DNA of 38,698 bases from a virus: IMG/VR virus record IMGVR_UViG_3300035099_000166, positions 1 through 38,698 of that record; one strand, given 5' to 3'. Shown here one piece after another: positions 15,544 through 23,106 of this stretch (positions are counted from its first letter, which is position 1; every line of letters begins with the position of its first letter). The position numbers and the translations under genes were made by a program. The notes below the pieces were generated by a model that saw nothing but the letters and a program-made list of their open reading frames with translations, made no database searches and was not told the origin of the DNA.

Positions 15544-15572
15544 AGGTCGTCCCGCGAGCGGGGCGGCTTTTT
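15544..15572 (+). terminator. Terminator after the protease gene
   Basis: Stem CCCG (15551-15554) and CGGG (15559-15562), loop CGAG, extended outward by seven further pairs including G-U pairs to about 15544 and 15569, with a T tract 15568-15572. On the opposite strand, the hairpin AGCCGCC/GGCGGCT at 15600-15620 followed by eight T's would act as a terminator for minus-strand transcription. Confidence 0.65.
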
Positions 15573-15637
15573 GCGTTCTGCGGCGTCAAAAAAAACAAGT
15601 AGCCGCCTGAAATGGCGGCTTGAAAGGACGGATGACA

Positions 15638-16033
15638 ATGGCAGCGACGTATAAGTGGACTTGGCTGCGGGGGCAGAAGTTGACCGCGAAGTTCGATAAC
15701 GGCACAACCGCTCTTGGAATCACGTGGAGTCCGGTCGGCTTCACCAGTAACTTGCTGGCCGTCCCGAAGGCGGGTAGCGCGTTGCTCGGCGTGGCCATGC
15801 CGAATGCAGCGGCCAGCGCGAGCAACGTGCCGGTCATCATTAGCAACGACGTGTTCCAGGTGCAGGTCGCTGGCACTACGGACCTGGGTCTGGGGAACGC
15901 GGTGGCCGTAGAAGCCAACGGGTCCGTGGATGCCGTAGGCACGGGTGAGACCACCGTCGGTTACGTGGTGGATTATGACCCGGCAGCCGGGGGCATCGCG
16001 CATATCAGGGCGCGCTTTACGGCGCTGCCGTAA
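15638..16033 (+). CDS. Head decoration/stabilisation-like protein
   Basis: A 131-residue, beta-rich protein just before the major capsid gene, where decoration proteins normally lie. The sequence alternates short hydrophobic strands and glycines (LLGVAMPNAAASASNVPVII, VGYVVDYDPAAGGIAHI), in the style of capsid-decorating proteins of the DUF2190 kind. Start: AAAGGA at 15623-15628 is 9 bases from ATG 15638 and only 3 from the in-frame ATG 15632. It stands alone between two hairpins and may be made from its own message. Confidence 0.55.
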   Translation: MAATYKWTWLRGQKLTAKFDNGTTALGITWSPVGFTSNLLAVPKAGSALLGVAMPNAAASASNVPVIISNDVFQVQVAGTTDLGLGNAVAVEANGSVDAVGTGETTVGYVVDYDPAAGGIAHIRARFTALP

Positions 16034-16056
16034 GGTGCTGCGCGAGTGACAGACGA

Positions 16057-16083
16057 GGGCCGGCCATGAAGCAGCGGCCCTTT
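16057..16083 (+). terminator. Hairpin between decoration and capsid genes
   Basis: GGGCCG (16057-16062) pairs with CGGCCC (16075-16080), followed by TTT. A weak terminator, or a stabilising hairpin at the 5' end of the capsid message. The Shine-Dalgarno of the capsid gene follows directly. Confidence 0.45.
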
Positions 16084-16107
16084 CGGATTCTGAAAGGAGG
16101 CATTTCC

Positions 16108-17244
16108 ATGCCTGAGAGACTGATTCCGCAATTGAGTGCGAGCGAAGCCGCAATGTTCAATCGCGACTTCCTACACGTAGAAAAGCTCATTGAGAGCTAC
16201 CGACCGCGCGACGTATACGAGTACCGGCGCAGCTTGGACTTGTTCACGCGCGGGAGCCTGCGCGAGGCGATGGTCACCGATGACCTGCCCGTGCTCCTGG
16301 CAGCCAGCACTGACGTGCACGTGAGGGAAGCGTTCGGGGCCGTGCCGAAGACGTGGACGGCGTGCTTCAAGGACGGCGTACCGTTTACGAACTTTCGACA
16401 GCAGAAGCTCCTGGATATGCTGGAGCTAATCACTGATGACGAGGCTGGTGGCACGTCGGCGAGCGGTCGCATTCCGATCGTTCCTGAGAACCACGGCTAT
16501 AACGAGGCACGTATCAGCGAGAACTACGAGGTCGCGACGATGGCGACCTACGGCATCACCTTCTTCCTCACGAGGCAGATGCTTATCAACGATGATAAGC
16601 GCAACCTAGCACGAGTGCCGGAGATCATGGGTCGAGCGATGGCGCGAACCATCAACTATCGGGTGGCCCAGGTGCTGGAGGCCAACGCCACGACTACGGT
16701 GAGTGGCCCAGTTATGCACGACGGCTACAACCTGTTCGAGACCAGCACCTCTGCCGGCCATCACGGCAACATGGTCAGCGGGGCTTATGGGCTAAGCGCA
16801 GACAACCTGAAGACGCAGATTGCGGGTTTCGAGAATCAAAAGGACCCGTCGGGCGTGTCGCTCAAGAACCTGGGCATCAAGCCCAAGTACCTGATCGTGC
16901 CGACGGCCTTGGAGCCGACTGCGCAGGAAATCACCAGTCGGTCTCTGCGCATCACCGGCTCGGACATCATCACCTCCAGCGAGAATGTGCTGTCCTACAT
17001 ACAGGTGGTGACGATTCCGCAACTGACCTCCGATGTAGACTGGTACCTGGCAGCCGACCAGAACGAGGCACCAACCGTCGAGGTTGCCTACCTGAATGGC
17101 AAGACAGACCCCGATGTGTTAGTGCGGGCACAGGACATGGGCAACTTGAGTGATGCGGATGGCCAGCAGTACAAAATCCGGCATGACTTCGTTGCTTACC
17201 CGGCGGCGTGGTCGTTCATGCGCAAGGTGGATGTCACGAGCTAG
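16108..17244 (+). CDS. Major capsid protein (Mu gpT-like)
   Basis: A 378-residue protein resembling the Mu-like major head subunit gpT family. The N-terminal helix region (SRDVYEYRRS-like RPRDVYEYRRSLDLF) leads to FGAVPKTWTACFKDGVPFTNFR, and there follow EISENYEVATMATYGITFFL-type strands, LGIKPKYLIVPTALEPTA and a C-terminal RHDFVAYPAAWSFMRK; all are typical of the fold. Start ATG 16108 has AAAGGAGG at 16092-16099, an optimal ribosome site expected for the most abundant virion protein. The frame is open upstream (ATG 16066), but that stretch contains the ribosome site and the hairpin and is probably untranslated. Confidence 0.88.
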   Translation: MPERLIPQLSASEAAMFNRDFLHVEKLIESYRPRDVYEYRRSLDLFTRGSLREAMVTDDLPVLLAASTDVHVREAFGAVPKTWTACFKDGVPFTNFRQQKLLDMLELITDDEAGGTSASGRIPIVPENHGYNEARISENYEVATMATYGITFFLTRQMLINDDKRNLARVPEIMGRAMARTINYRVAQVLEANATTTVSGPVMHDGYNLFETSTSAGHHGNMVSGAYGLSADNLKTQIAGFENQKDPSGVSLKNLGIKPKYLIVPTALEPTAQEITSRSLRITGSDIITSSENVLSYIQVVTIPQLTSDVDWYLAADQNEAPTVEVAYLNGKTDPDVLVRAQDMGNLSDADGQQYKIRHDFVAYPAAWSFMRKVDVTS

Positions 17245-17249
17245 TCTCT

Positions 17250-17291
17250 GGGGGCCGGCCCCGGCGCCGGCGAGGCGGGGGCCGGCCCTTT
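17250..17291 (+). terminator. Strong hairpin after the capsid gene
   Basis: GGGGGCCGGCCC (17250-17261) is repeated in inverted form at 17277-17288, followed by TTT. Each arm is also nearly self-complementary, so either one long or two short hairpins can form. It probably ends or protects the capsid message. Confidence 0.6.
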
Positions 17292-17313
17292 GGGATAACA
17301 GGACAAAGCAAAA

Positions 17314-17694
17314 ATGCCTAGGCAAACATATGACCTGTCAACCGACATCGGCAAAGTGCGGCTGAAGATCGGCGACAAGGACGTAGACCAGAACGGCGCG
17401 CACTTCGAGGACGGCGAGATACGAGCCTTTCTCGACGAGGGCGGCTCGGTGTTGGCCGCGTCGGGGTTGGCGCTTACGGCGTGGGCCGCCGAGGTGTCAC
17501 GTGCCGACGAAGTGGTGGACACGGGCTCGTGGAGGGGCGATACCCGTGACGTAGTCGCAAAGATGACGAAGCTGGCGAAGCAGTATTTTGACCTGGCTGG
17601 TTACGCGCCGGGGCAGGACCTAGCCTTCGTCAGCGCGGCGCTGGACTGGACGCCGCAGGTAGCAGCCGGAAGGCAAGTGCAAGAAGATGACTGA
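17314..17694 (+). CDS. Head-tail connector (gp6-like adaptor)
   Basis: A 126-residue, mainly helical protein following the major capsid gene. YDLSTDIGKVRLKIGDKD, FEDGEIRAFLDEGGSVLAASGLAL and the closing KMTKLAKQYFDLAG follow the pattern of HK97 gp6/lambda-type adaptor proteins that dock on the portal. Position and size agree. Its end overlaps the methyltransferase start by 8 bases, so the accessory genes that follow are co-translated with the neck genes. Confidence 0.7.
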   Translation: MPRQTYDLSTDIGKVRLKIGDKDVDQNGAHFEDGEIRAFLDEGGSVLAASGLALTAWAAEVSRADEVVDTGSWRGDTRDVVAKMTKLAKQYFDLAGYAPGQDLAFVSAALDWTPQVAAGRQVQEDD

Positions 17695-18349
17695 AGTCGG
17701 TGGGACGCGCTGCTACGTCTGCGGGGGCGACACCGCGCCAGTCAGCGAGCGCGACGGCGTGACCTACTCGGCCTGCGCGGACGGGTGTTGTCTACAGTGT
17801 CCGCTGCAGTCGGTACGCTATCCCGACGAGACGGACCGAGAGTTGTGGCAGGGTGGGCGCAATAGCTCCTCCGCTTTTGAGGCAAGGTGGCATACACTTC
17901 TAGGCGTCGCAGGTGTGCCCGAGAAGCGTTGGGTGCAAACCTACGCCTTGTTGGACTATGGCTGCGGCCTCCGCCAATGGGTGGACTGGCTGCGGGAGCG
18001 CAACTGCCTAGCCGTCGGCTATGATCCGTGGACTGCCGGCGAGGCGCACCCGGCAGTCGGCGTCTACGGGGCAGTGACCATGATTGAGATCGTCGAGCAC
18101 CTCGGACCAGACCTAGCAGGCGCGTTTGAGTGGATAGCGCGGGAGAAGCTAATGCCCGGCGGTTGGCTCTACGTACAGACGCAACTGTGGCGTGGCGAGG
18201 ATATGCACGCCTGGTGGTACGTCAGACCGAAGGCCGGCCATATCAGCATTGTATCGCTAGCCGGACTGGAGCGACTTGGCGCGATGCTGGGCCTCCGCCG
18301 GCTCGCCCTTGGCAGTGATCACACTATCTGGCAGAAGGAAGGCGAATGA
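17687..18349 (+). CDS. Class I SAM methyltransferase with N-terminal zinc-ribbon-like part
   Basis: A 220-residue protein inserted among neck genes. Cysteines at 9, 12, 30, 34, 35 and 38 (CYVCGG, then CADGCCLQC) form a zinc-ribbon-like head, as in sugar C-methyltransferases. The S-adenosylmethionine-binding motif I is LLDYGCG at 88-94, then VGYDP, and MIEIVEHL and KLMPGGWLYVQT mark the central sheet. It overlaps a glycosyltransferase gene (ATGA), so modifying a sugar or sugar-protein product is a reasonable inference. No substrate can be read from sequence. Confidence 0.72.
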   Translation: MTEVGGTRCYVCGGDTAPVSERDGVTYSACADGCCLQCPLQSVRYPDETDRELWQGGRNSSSAFEARWHTLLGVAGVPEKRWVQTYALLDYGCGLRQWVDWLRERNCLAVGYDPWTAGEAHPAVGVYGAVTMIEIVEHLGPDLAGAFEWIAREKLMPGGWLYVQTQLWRGEDMHAWWYVRPKAGHISIVSLAGLERLGAMLGLRRLALGSDHTIWQKEGE

Positions 18350-19617
18350 TGGCGTCCGAGACGGGCAGAAGCTGTAGCCTCGTGGAGTTCGTGCCGACCA
18401 ACGGCGGCAACGCGGTCGCGCTTGGCCTCAAGCCCGGCGTCTGCTATCTGGTGTTCCGACCCGTGCTTGAGCAACTCCGCAAGAACGGGGTGGTCGGGAG
18501 GCATAAGCCTTACGAGGTGCCGAACCCGTGGGATGGCGGCAAGGTGAGGAACCTGCTGCTCATTGCGGGCGGGGGGCTGGGTGACCGTATCCAACTGACG
18601 CCGGCCCTCCGTGAGATAGCTAGGGCGGCCACCTGCCAGGTAGACGTGTGCAACGTGGGGAGCAGCGCGCCGGAATGGCGCTACCTGCCATACCTTGGCA
18701 ACGTCAGCGCCGGTCTTGTGCCGAGGATTTTGGCCGAACAGTACGAGGCCGTCGTCTCAATGGGAGGAGTCATCGGCGCTCCGCAGGCACAGCAGTTGCC
18801 GATGCATCAGCTATTCGCCGAGTGGTTCGGCGTCAAGCTGGAAGACGAGACGCCGGACTATTGTCTGATGCCGGGCGAGGAGCGTCTGGTCTGCTTGCCG
18901 GAGCAGCGGTTCCCGCGTGTCGGCGTGCACTTCGGCTTGCAGTCCCCGGCCAGGGTCTGGCCGGGCGAGAGATGGTTGTATCTGATTGACGAACTAAGCG
19001 CTCAGTTTGAGGTGGTGTTGCTAGGCCACGCTAGCGAGGCTCCGCTATGGACCGCCGAGGTAGGGGGGCATTCGTATAGCGTGCCGCCGCCGAGGGATAC
19101 CATTCTGGACTACACGGGGTTCACGCCCTCTGTGAGGGCGCTGGCTGTAGCCCTCAAGACCTGCGACGCCTTTGTCGGCTCAGATAGCGGCCCGCTGCAC
19201 CTGGCGGGGACGTTGGGGGTGCCGAGCGTCGGCTTGTACGGCACCTTCCCGTGGGAATTGCGCGGCATCAACTTGCCGAGCATTGTGCCTGTCCAGCATC
19301 CCGGGACCTGCCCCCAACACGAGGAGGGCTGTTTCACACATGCCCAACACGGCGAGAAGCTGCCATGCGGCAGGCCGACGTGTGCGATGATGGAAGCGAT
19401 AGAGGTGGGGGAGGTCCTTGACGCCGTGAGGAGAGTGATAACACGTGGCAAACGACAGACTGACGGAGGAGCAGGCGGCCAGTGGCGAGCCGAAGGCGCC
19501 GCCGGACGCGGCAACGGATGGGGCAACAGCGGGGTCCCCGACCTCGAACTCGTCCGTGACGACAACGGAGACGGCAGGCAAGAAGGCGTCGAAGCCGTCG
19601 TCGACCGAGAATGCTGA
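18346..19617 (+). CDS. Family 9 glycosyltransferase, heptosyltransferase-like
   Basis: A GT-B-fold transferase of the ADP-heptose:LPS heptosyltransferase family. The N-terminal signature is GGGLGDRIQLTPALREI (residues 75-91, Asp80 the likely catalytic base), followed by ARVWPGERW (202-210) and the nucleotide-sugar site FVGSDSGPLHLAGTLGVPS (277-294). Four cysteines, 322, 329, 341 and 346, form a metal-finger-like cluster; such a cluster is also known in protein heptosyltransferases of the TibC type. Residues after about 366 look unlike the family and overlap the gene at 19445. The donor is probably ADP-heptose since two ADP-heptose synthesis genes are nearby. The acceptor (virion protein or host surface) is unknown. 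Confidence 0.82.
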   Translation: MMASETGRSCSLVEFVPTNGGNAVALGLKPGVCYLVFRPVLEQLRKNGVVGRHKPYEVPNPWDGGKVRNLLLIAGGGLGDRIQLTPALREIARAATCQVDVCNVGSSAPEWRYLPYLGNVSAGLVPRILAEQYEAVVSMGGVIGAPQAQQLPMHQLFAEWFGVKLEDETPDYCLMPGEERLVCLPEQRFPRVGVHFGLQSPARVWPGERWLYLIDELSAQFEVVLLGHASEAPLWTAEVGGHSYSVPPPRDTILDYTGFTPSVRALAVALKTCDAFVGSDSGPLHLAGTLGVPSVGLYGTFPWELRGINLPSIVPVQHPGTCPQHEEGCFTHAQHGEKLPCGRPTCAMMEAIEVGEVLDAVRRVITRGKRQTDGGAGGQWRAEGAAGRGNGWGNSGVPDLELVRDDNGDGRQEGVEAVVDREC

Positions 19618-19666
19618 TGCCGAGGCAGAAAAGCCAGTGCGCTTGCCGATGGGGGCATTCCGCTAA
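19445..19666 (+). CDS. Small low-complexity protein overlapping the transferase gene
   Basis: A 73-residue protein from GTG 19445, rich in Ala, Thr, Ser and Glu, ending in KPVRLPMGAFR. GAGGAGAG lies about 10 bases upstream, and its stop TAA shares a base with the ATG of the next gene, the normal coupling in this operon. It overlaps the end of the transferase frame by 173 bases. I judge this frame to be the older one and the transferase tail to be overprinted. The Ser/Thr-rich composition would suit a glycosylated or flexible virion peptide, but that is speculation. Confidence 0.5.
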   Translation: MANDRLTEEQAASGEPKAPPDAATDGATAGSPTSNSSVTTTETAGKKASKPSSTENADAEAEKPVRLPMGAFR

Positions 19667-20034
19667 TGGCAGTTGGCAACGCGAGGGAGCGCTTTGAGGC
19701 GAACCTGACGCAGGCGTGCCGGGTCAAGCGCCGACCGGTCAGTGCGGATACGGACCTGGATATGGTGCTGGGCGAGGAGGCCATCGAAGAGCGGAGGATC
19801 GCCTGTTTGATCTGCCCGCTGGCGTTGACCGACGACATGATTGCGGCGGGCAAGGAAGGTACGCTGCTGGCGCGGCTGCTAGCAACCTATGACGCCGACG
19901 TACAGGCGCGGGATACTGTGGTGGACTTGGGTAGCGGCGAGGAGTGGATTGTGACCGAGAAGCCGGTGGTGCGTAGGCTGCGAGGAGAGCCGCACCACCT
20001 CGAAGCGCTGATTGAACGGAGGCGGGCGCAGTGA
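19666..20034 (+). CDS. Head closure (stopper)-like protein
   Basis: A 122-residue protein in the neck module. RFEANLTQACRVKR, a central DDMIAAGKEGTLLARLLATYDADVQARDTVVDLGSGEEW (quoted in parts) and the closing EKPVVRRLRGEPHHLEALIERR suggest the small beta-barrel of head-closure proteins, which typically end with a statement of 'dimension' and 'relation' strands. Recognition is mainly by size and gene order. It shares TAATG with the gene before and GTGA with the gene after. Confidence 0.5.
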   Translation: MAVGNARERFEANLTQACRVKRRPVSADTDLDMVLGEEAIEERRIACLICPLALTDDMIAAGKEGTLLARLLATYDADVQARDTVVDLGSGEEWIVTEKPVVRRLRGEPHHLEALIERRRAQ

Positions 20035-20525
20035 GCTTCGCGCTAGGCACCGACGAGGCGCTGGACGACTTGCGGGCGGCTATCGGCACAAGCGTCACCG
20101 TGGGCAGTCATACGTTCACGTGGCAGCACATGATTGAGGGGCCACTCCTGCGTTGCCTGGAGGACCTGGATCAGGACTATCCGAGTATTGTGATCGAGGT
20201 GGCGGATACGGATGCGGCCATGCAGGGCGGGGCCAAGTGGCGGATGGAGTTGCCAGTGACCGTATGGGTTATCCTGCCGACCGGCGCGGCGAGCGCGACA
20301 GGAGTGAGCGCGCGCATATATCAGATGACGCGCAAGGTCGGCGAAGCGGTACTGAGCGCGATTATGGACGCCGGCCCGAAGCTAGATGGGAGCGTCGTTT
20401 CTGATCGGCAGCTAGGCAGGTTCGGCGTGGACTATGCGACAACGCATGACCTGGCGGACCACAACCTCTGCCTATACCACATAGACCTCACGTTGGTCTA
20501 CTATCAGGACGAGGTGCGCGGGTGA
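20031..20525 (+). CDS. Tail terminator/completion-like protein
   Basis: A 164-residue protein with alternating helix and strand (LDDLRAAIGTSVTVG; KWRMELPVTVWVILP; DHNLCLYHIDLTLVYYQDE). The closing beta strand and size fit proteins that cap the tail tube next to the head. No catalytic motif is visible. GTG 20031 lies in a GTGA overlap with the previous gene, and the same overlap is used downstream. Identity is inferred from position. Confidence 0.45.
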   Translation: MSFALGTDEALDDLRAAIGTSVTVGSHTFTWQHMIEGPLLRCLEDLDQDYPSIVIEVADTDAAMQGGAKWRMELPVTVWVILPTGAASATGVSARIYQMTRKVGEAVLSAIMDAGPKLDGSVVSDRQLGRFGVDYATTHDLADHNLCLYHIDLTLVYYQDEVRG

Positions 20526-20977
20526 CAGTTAGCAATGCGGGCTATCTCGTGACGAGGTTACGCAGCCGCTCGGACAAGTACGTGGAGGAGGTCAGGGCGG
20601 CTGTGCGGGACAACGCAAATCTGGTCTATGTCAAGGCCCGGCAGTTCTCGCAACGGCGCTTCTTCTCCCTAGCGCAACTGCGCAAGATGGGGCACCCCTA
20701 CGCGGTGCGGAATCCGCGACCGCCGGTAAGGGCGCACATCATCAACCGACAGTCCGGTGCGTTGTACGGTGCCTGGCGCGTCAATGTAAAGAAGAACCCG
20801 GATGGGATAACGTGCACGGTGATGAATACCGCGCCGTGGGCGAAGTACATGCTAGGCACCAAGAAGATGATTGCCCGGCCTATTCTGGACGAGGCTGTTG
20901 CGCGGACTAAGGCTGAGCGGGACCGGAACTTGCACAACGCCCGCCGACGGGGCTACTACAGGGAGACTGGCAAGTGA
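20522..20977 (+). CDS. HK97 gp10-like neck/tail protein
   Basis: A 151-residue protein. A helical N-terminal half with EEVRAAVRDNANLVYVKARQF leads to a GALYGAWRVNV strand and the family-like end APWAKYMLGTKKMIARPILDEAV. This G...A.Y...GT.KM.ARP pattern is common in HK97 gp10-type proteins of siphoviruses. It starts with GTG 20522 inside a GTGA overlap, and its stop overlaps the kinase gene by 4 bases. Confidence 0.65.
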   Translation: MTVSNAGYLVTRLRSRSDKYVEEVRAAVRDNANLVYVKARQFSQRRFFSLAQLRKMGHPYAVRNPRPPVRAHIINRQSGALYGAWRVNVKKNPDGITCTVMNTAPWAKYMLGTKKMIARPILDEAVARTKAERDRNLHNARRRGYYRETGK

Positions 20978-22074
20978 GGGGGCTGCTGGACGCAAGCAAT
21001 CTGGAACGGCTGCTTCGCGACATTGCGGGCCGGCGCGTGGTCGTTGTCGGGGACTACATGCTGGATGAATACCTGTTCGGCGAGGTGAGGCGCGTCTCGC
21101 CGGAGGCCCCGGTGCCGATCGTGTCGGTGAACGGAGAAGCAATTCTCCCTGGCGGGGCCGGCAATGTGGCCCGCAACCTAAGGGCGCTGGGCCTCGAGGT
21201 GACCTGTTGCGGCGTCCTCGGAGCGGACGAAACGGGGACTAGGCTCCAGCAGGAACTGATGAGAACGGGGGCAGTGACGGAGGGGCTACTAGTCGCGCCT
21301 GAAGTCCGAACCACACGCAAGACGCGCGTGCTCGCCAGGGGGCGGCAGGTGGCGCGGATTGACCGCGACAACGAGATGCCGTTGCCGCGAGAGTTGGAGA
21401 AGCAACTACTTGAGGCAGCAGCCGAAGCAACGAAGCGCTCTGAGGCCCTTGTCTTATGTGACTATGACAAGGGCGGCTTGAGTGCGAAGCTGACAACGGT
21501 GTTGATCGACCTGGCGCGGGCCAGTGGCGTTCTGATTGTAGCCGACCCCAAGCCGCAGAACATTCTGTACTGCAGGGGCGCGGACGTGATCTGCCCGAAC
21601 GCCTCGGAGGCCGGCCAAGCTACCGGCGCGCCTTGTGCGTCCGACGCGGAGGCGAGTGCTGCCGCCAAGAAGTTGTTGGAGATGTTGGGCTTGGCGGCGG
21701 TCCTGATAACGCGGAGCGAGAAGGGCTTGCTGGTGTTGGAGGCCGACGGGCGCGAGACGCGCCTGCGGGCAATCACAGGCCGGGCCCGCGACGTGACGGG
21801 CGCGGGCGACACCGTGACGGCTACGGTCACGGCAGCCTTGCTAGCGGGCGCGACTTACTCGGAGGCCGCCGTCCTGGCGAACCTAGCCGCAGGCTGTGCC
21901 GTGCAACGCCTCGGCTGTGCCGCAATATCTTGCGAGGAACTGAAGACACTTGTACAGACCAAAGGAGGACAAGGACAATGCCTGACCAGGTTTTCTACGC
22001 AAAGAGTGGTACTATCCACAAGCTGGGGACCGCCGACTTCCTTGGCAACTTCCGCAGTGCCCGCTTCACGGTGA
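20974..22074 (+). CDS. Heptose-7-phosphate kinase (HldE N-terminal domain-like, RfaE1)
   Basis: A ribokinase-family sugar kinase matching the first half of HldE, which makes heptose 1,7-bisphosphate from heptose 7-phosphate. Landmarks are GDYMLDEYLFGEVRRVSPE at 26-44, PGGAGNVARNLRALG at 59-73, IVADPKPQN near 190, PNASEAG near 210, and the catalytic RDVTGAGDT with Asp279 as base. The adenylyltransferase half, fused in bacterial HldE, is absent here and occurs as a separate gene at 38473. Residues after about 330 are unlike the family and overlap the next gene by 97 bases. GTG 20974 overlaps the neck gene. Base composition is like the neighbours. Confidence 0.87.
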   Translation: MRGLLDASNLERLLRDIAGRRVVVVGDYMLDEYLFGEVRRVSPEAPVPIVSVNGEAILPGGAGNVARNLRALGLEVTCCGVLGADETGTRLQQELMRTGAVTEGLLVAPEVRTTRKTRVLARGRQVARIDRDNEMPLPRELEKQLLEAAAEATKRSEALVLCDYDKGGLSAKLTTVLIDLARASGVLIVADPKPQNILYCRGADVICPNASEAGQATGAPCASDAEASAAAKKLLEMLGLAAVLITRSEKGLLVLEADGRETRLRAITGRARDVTGAGDTVTATVTAALLAGATYSEAAVLANLAAGCAVQRLGCAAISCEELKTLVQTKGGQGQCLTRFSTQRVVLSTSWGPPTSLATSAVPASR

Positions 22075-22364
22075 CGCAGAGGACCTTCGACCACTCCGGC
22101 CCGCGAGACAACTGGGAGTATGTGACCCCGACGCGCCTCGGGTGCAGGATCGAGACGAGCGCCTTCGTGCTGGCCAACGGGACTTGGGCGCTAGACCAGT
22201 TCCTGCCGCCCACGAGCAACTTGGTCACCGTCACCAGTGACCTGATGGACGGGCGCGAACTTGTGGGGACCTTCTGCATCACCGAGGCAGGCGGTAGTGT
22301 CGGCGACGAGGCCAACGAGCAGACCATCACCCTGCAATCGCATGGGACCTTTAGCATCAGCTAG
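21978..22364 (+). CDS. Major tail tube-like protein
   Basis: A 128-residue protein just before the tail-assembly chaperones, the usual place of the major tail protein. It is beta-rich, with FRSARFTVTQRTFD, TRLGCRIETSAFVLANGTW and the closing VGDEANEQTITLQSHGTFSI, similar in style to tail tube subunits. AAAGGAGG at 21961-21968 is nine bases before ATG 21978, one of the strongest ribosome sites in the window, as expected for an abundant structural protein. The frame is open upstream only as overlap with the kinase. Confidence 0.65.
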   Translation: MPDQVFYAKSGTIHKLGTADFLGNFRSARFTVTQRTFDHSGPRDNWEYVTPTRLGCRIETSAFVLANGTWALDQFLPPTSNLVTVTSDLMDGRELVGTFCITEAGGSVGDEANEQTITLQSHGTFSIS

Positions 22365-22375
22365 GAGAACGGATC

Positions 22376-22885
22376 ATGGGCACTGAAGAGGGACGCCACG
22401 ACGCTGTGGCAGACGAGCAAGCGCCGGCAGAGCCGTTGGCGGAGAACGAGTCTGCGGAGACCGGGGCGGCAGAAGCGCCTGCGAACGTCTTGACCAAGGA
22501 GGAGTTGCGAGCGCGGCACCGGGGCATGTATGAGGCGACCGAGGTCGTACACGGTTGCCGCATCGGCCCTATCTCTTGGGCAGATAGCGTTCGTCTGAAG
22601 ATGGAGCGAGGGCTCGCCTCCGACCGGACGAAAGGCGATGCATTGGCAAAGACTATTGCTATGCAGTTGAAAGAGCAGGCGTGCTATCTGGCCTACGGGG
22701 TGCGCGAGCCGAAGCTGACCGTGGCGGAGTGGGAAGAGGAACTCAGTTGTAGCAAGGCCGGTGAACTGGACGAAGTGGTGCAACGCATTCAAGAAATCTC
22801 CGGCATTGAGTCGCTGGAGATGATGGTCACAAAAAAAGTCTTCGACTCGATGGCCGGCGCTTCGCAGAACTCGACGCTTGCGTAG
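22376..22885 (+). CDS. Tail assembly chaperone, short form (G)
   Basis: A 169-residue protein between tail tube and tape measure, the position of lambda gpG. The first 45 residues are acidic and Ala-rich; then a helical domain (about 55-155, WADSVRLKMERGL, LAYGVREPKLTVAEW) leads to the end. Near its 3' end, at 22831-22837, a run of seven A's in the frame ACA AAA AAA GTC allows a -1 slip into the T frame. The short product is expected from most ribosomes. Confidence 0.75.
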   Translation: MGTEEGRHDAVADEQAPAEPLAENESAETGAAEAPANVLTKEELRARHRGMYEATEVVHGCRIGPISWADSVRLKMERGLASDRTKGDALAKTIAMQLKEQACYLAYGVREPKLTVAEWEEELSCSKAGELDEVVQRIQEISGIESLEMMVTKKVFDSMAGASQNSTLA

Positions 22886-23097
22886 ACCTACTTCACCGCC
22901 ATCCGGACGAGGTGCCGCTAGGCATTCGGCAGATGCAGGAGCTTCTGGCATTGCGCGATATGCGGAACGTGCGATTGTGCCCAGTCTGTCAGTACGAGGT
23001 GCTCAAGGAGAACCTGACCAAGGTTTGTGACCGGTGCGGGGACAAATTCAAGGATCCGCAGATAGAGCAGCAGTTGAAGGACTTCAACCCCGTTTAG
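22376..23097 (+). CDS. Tail assembly chaperone G-T fusion by -1 frameshift
   Basis: At A AAA AAA (22831-22837) a -1 slip joins 154 residues of G to an 86-residue T extension that runs without stop to TAG 23095-23097. This gives about 240 residues. The T part begins SLRLDGRRFAELDACVDLLH, continues EVPLGIRQMQELLALRD, and ends with two cysteine pairs (LCPVC and VCDRCG) that look like a zinc ribbon. In lambda, the G-T fusion keeps the tape measure soluble during tail tube growth. A GTG at 22912 could also start the T part alone. Confidence 0.75.
22831..22840 (+). promoter_or_regulatory. -1 ribosomal frameshift slippery site
   Basis: Seven A's followed by GTC, with the zero frame reading ACA AAA AAA GTC. 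Both the A- and P-site tRNAs can re-pair after a -1 slip. The destination frame is open from here to 23097. It lies in the conserved position for tail chaperone frameshifts, before the tape measure. Confidence 0.75.
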
Positions 23098-23106
23098 GAG
23101 CTTCCC

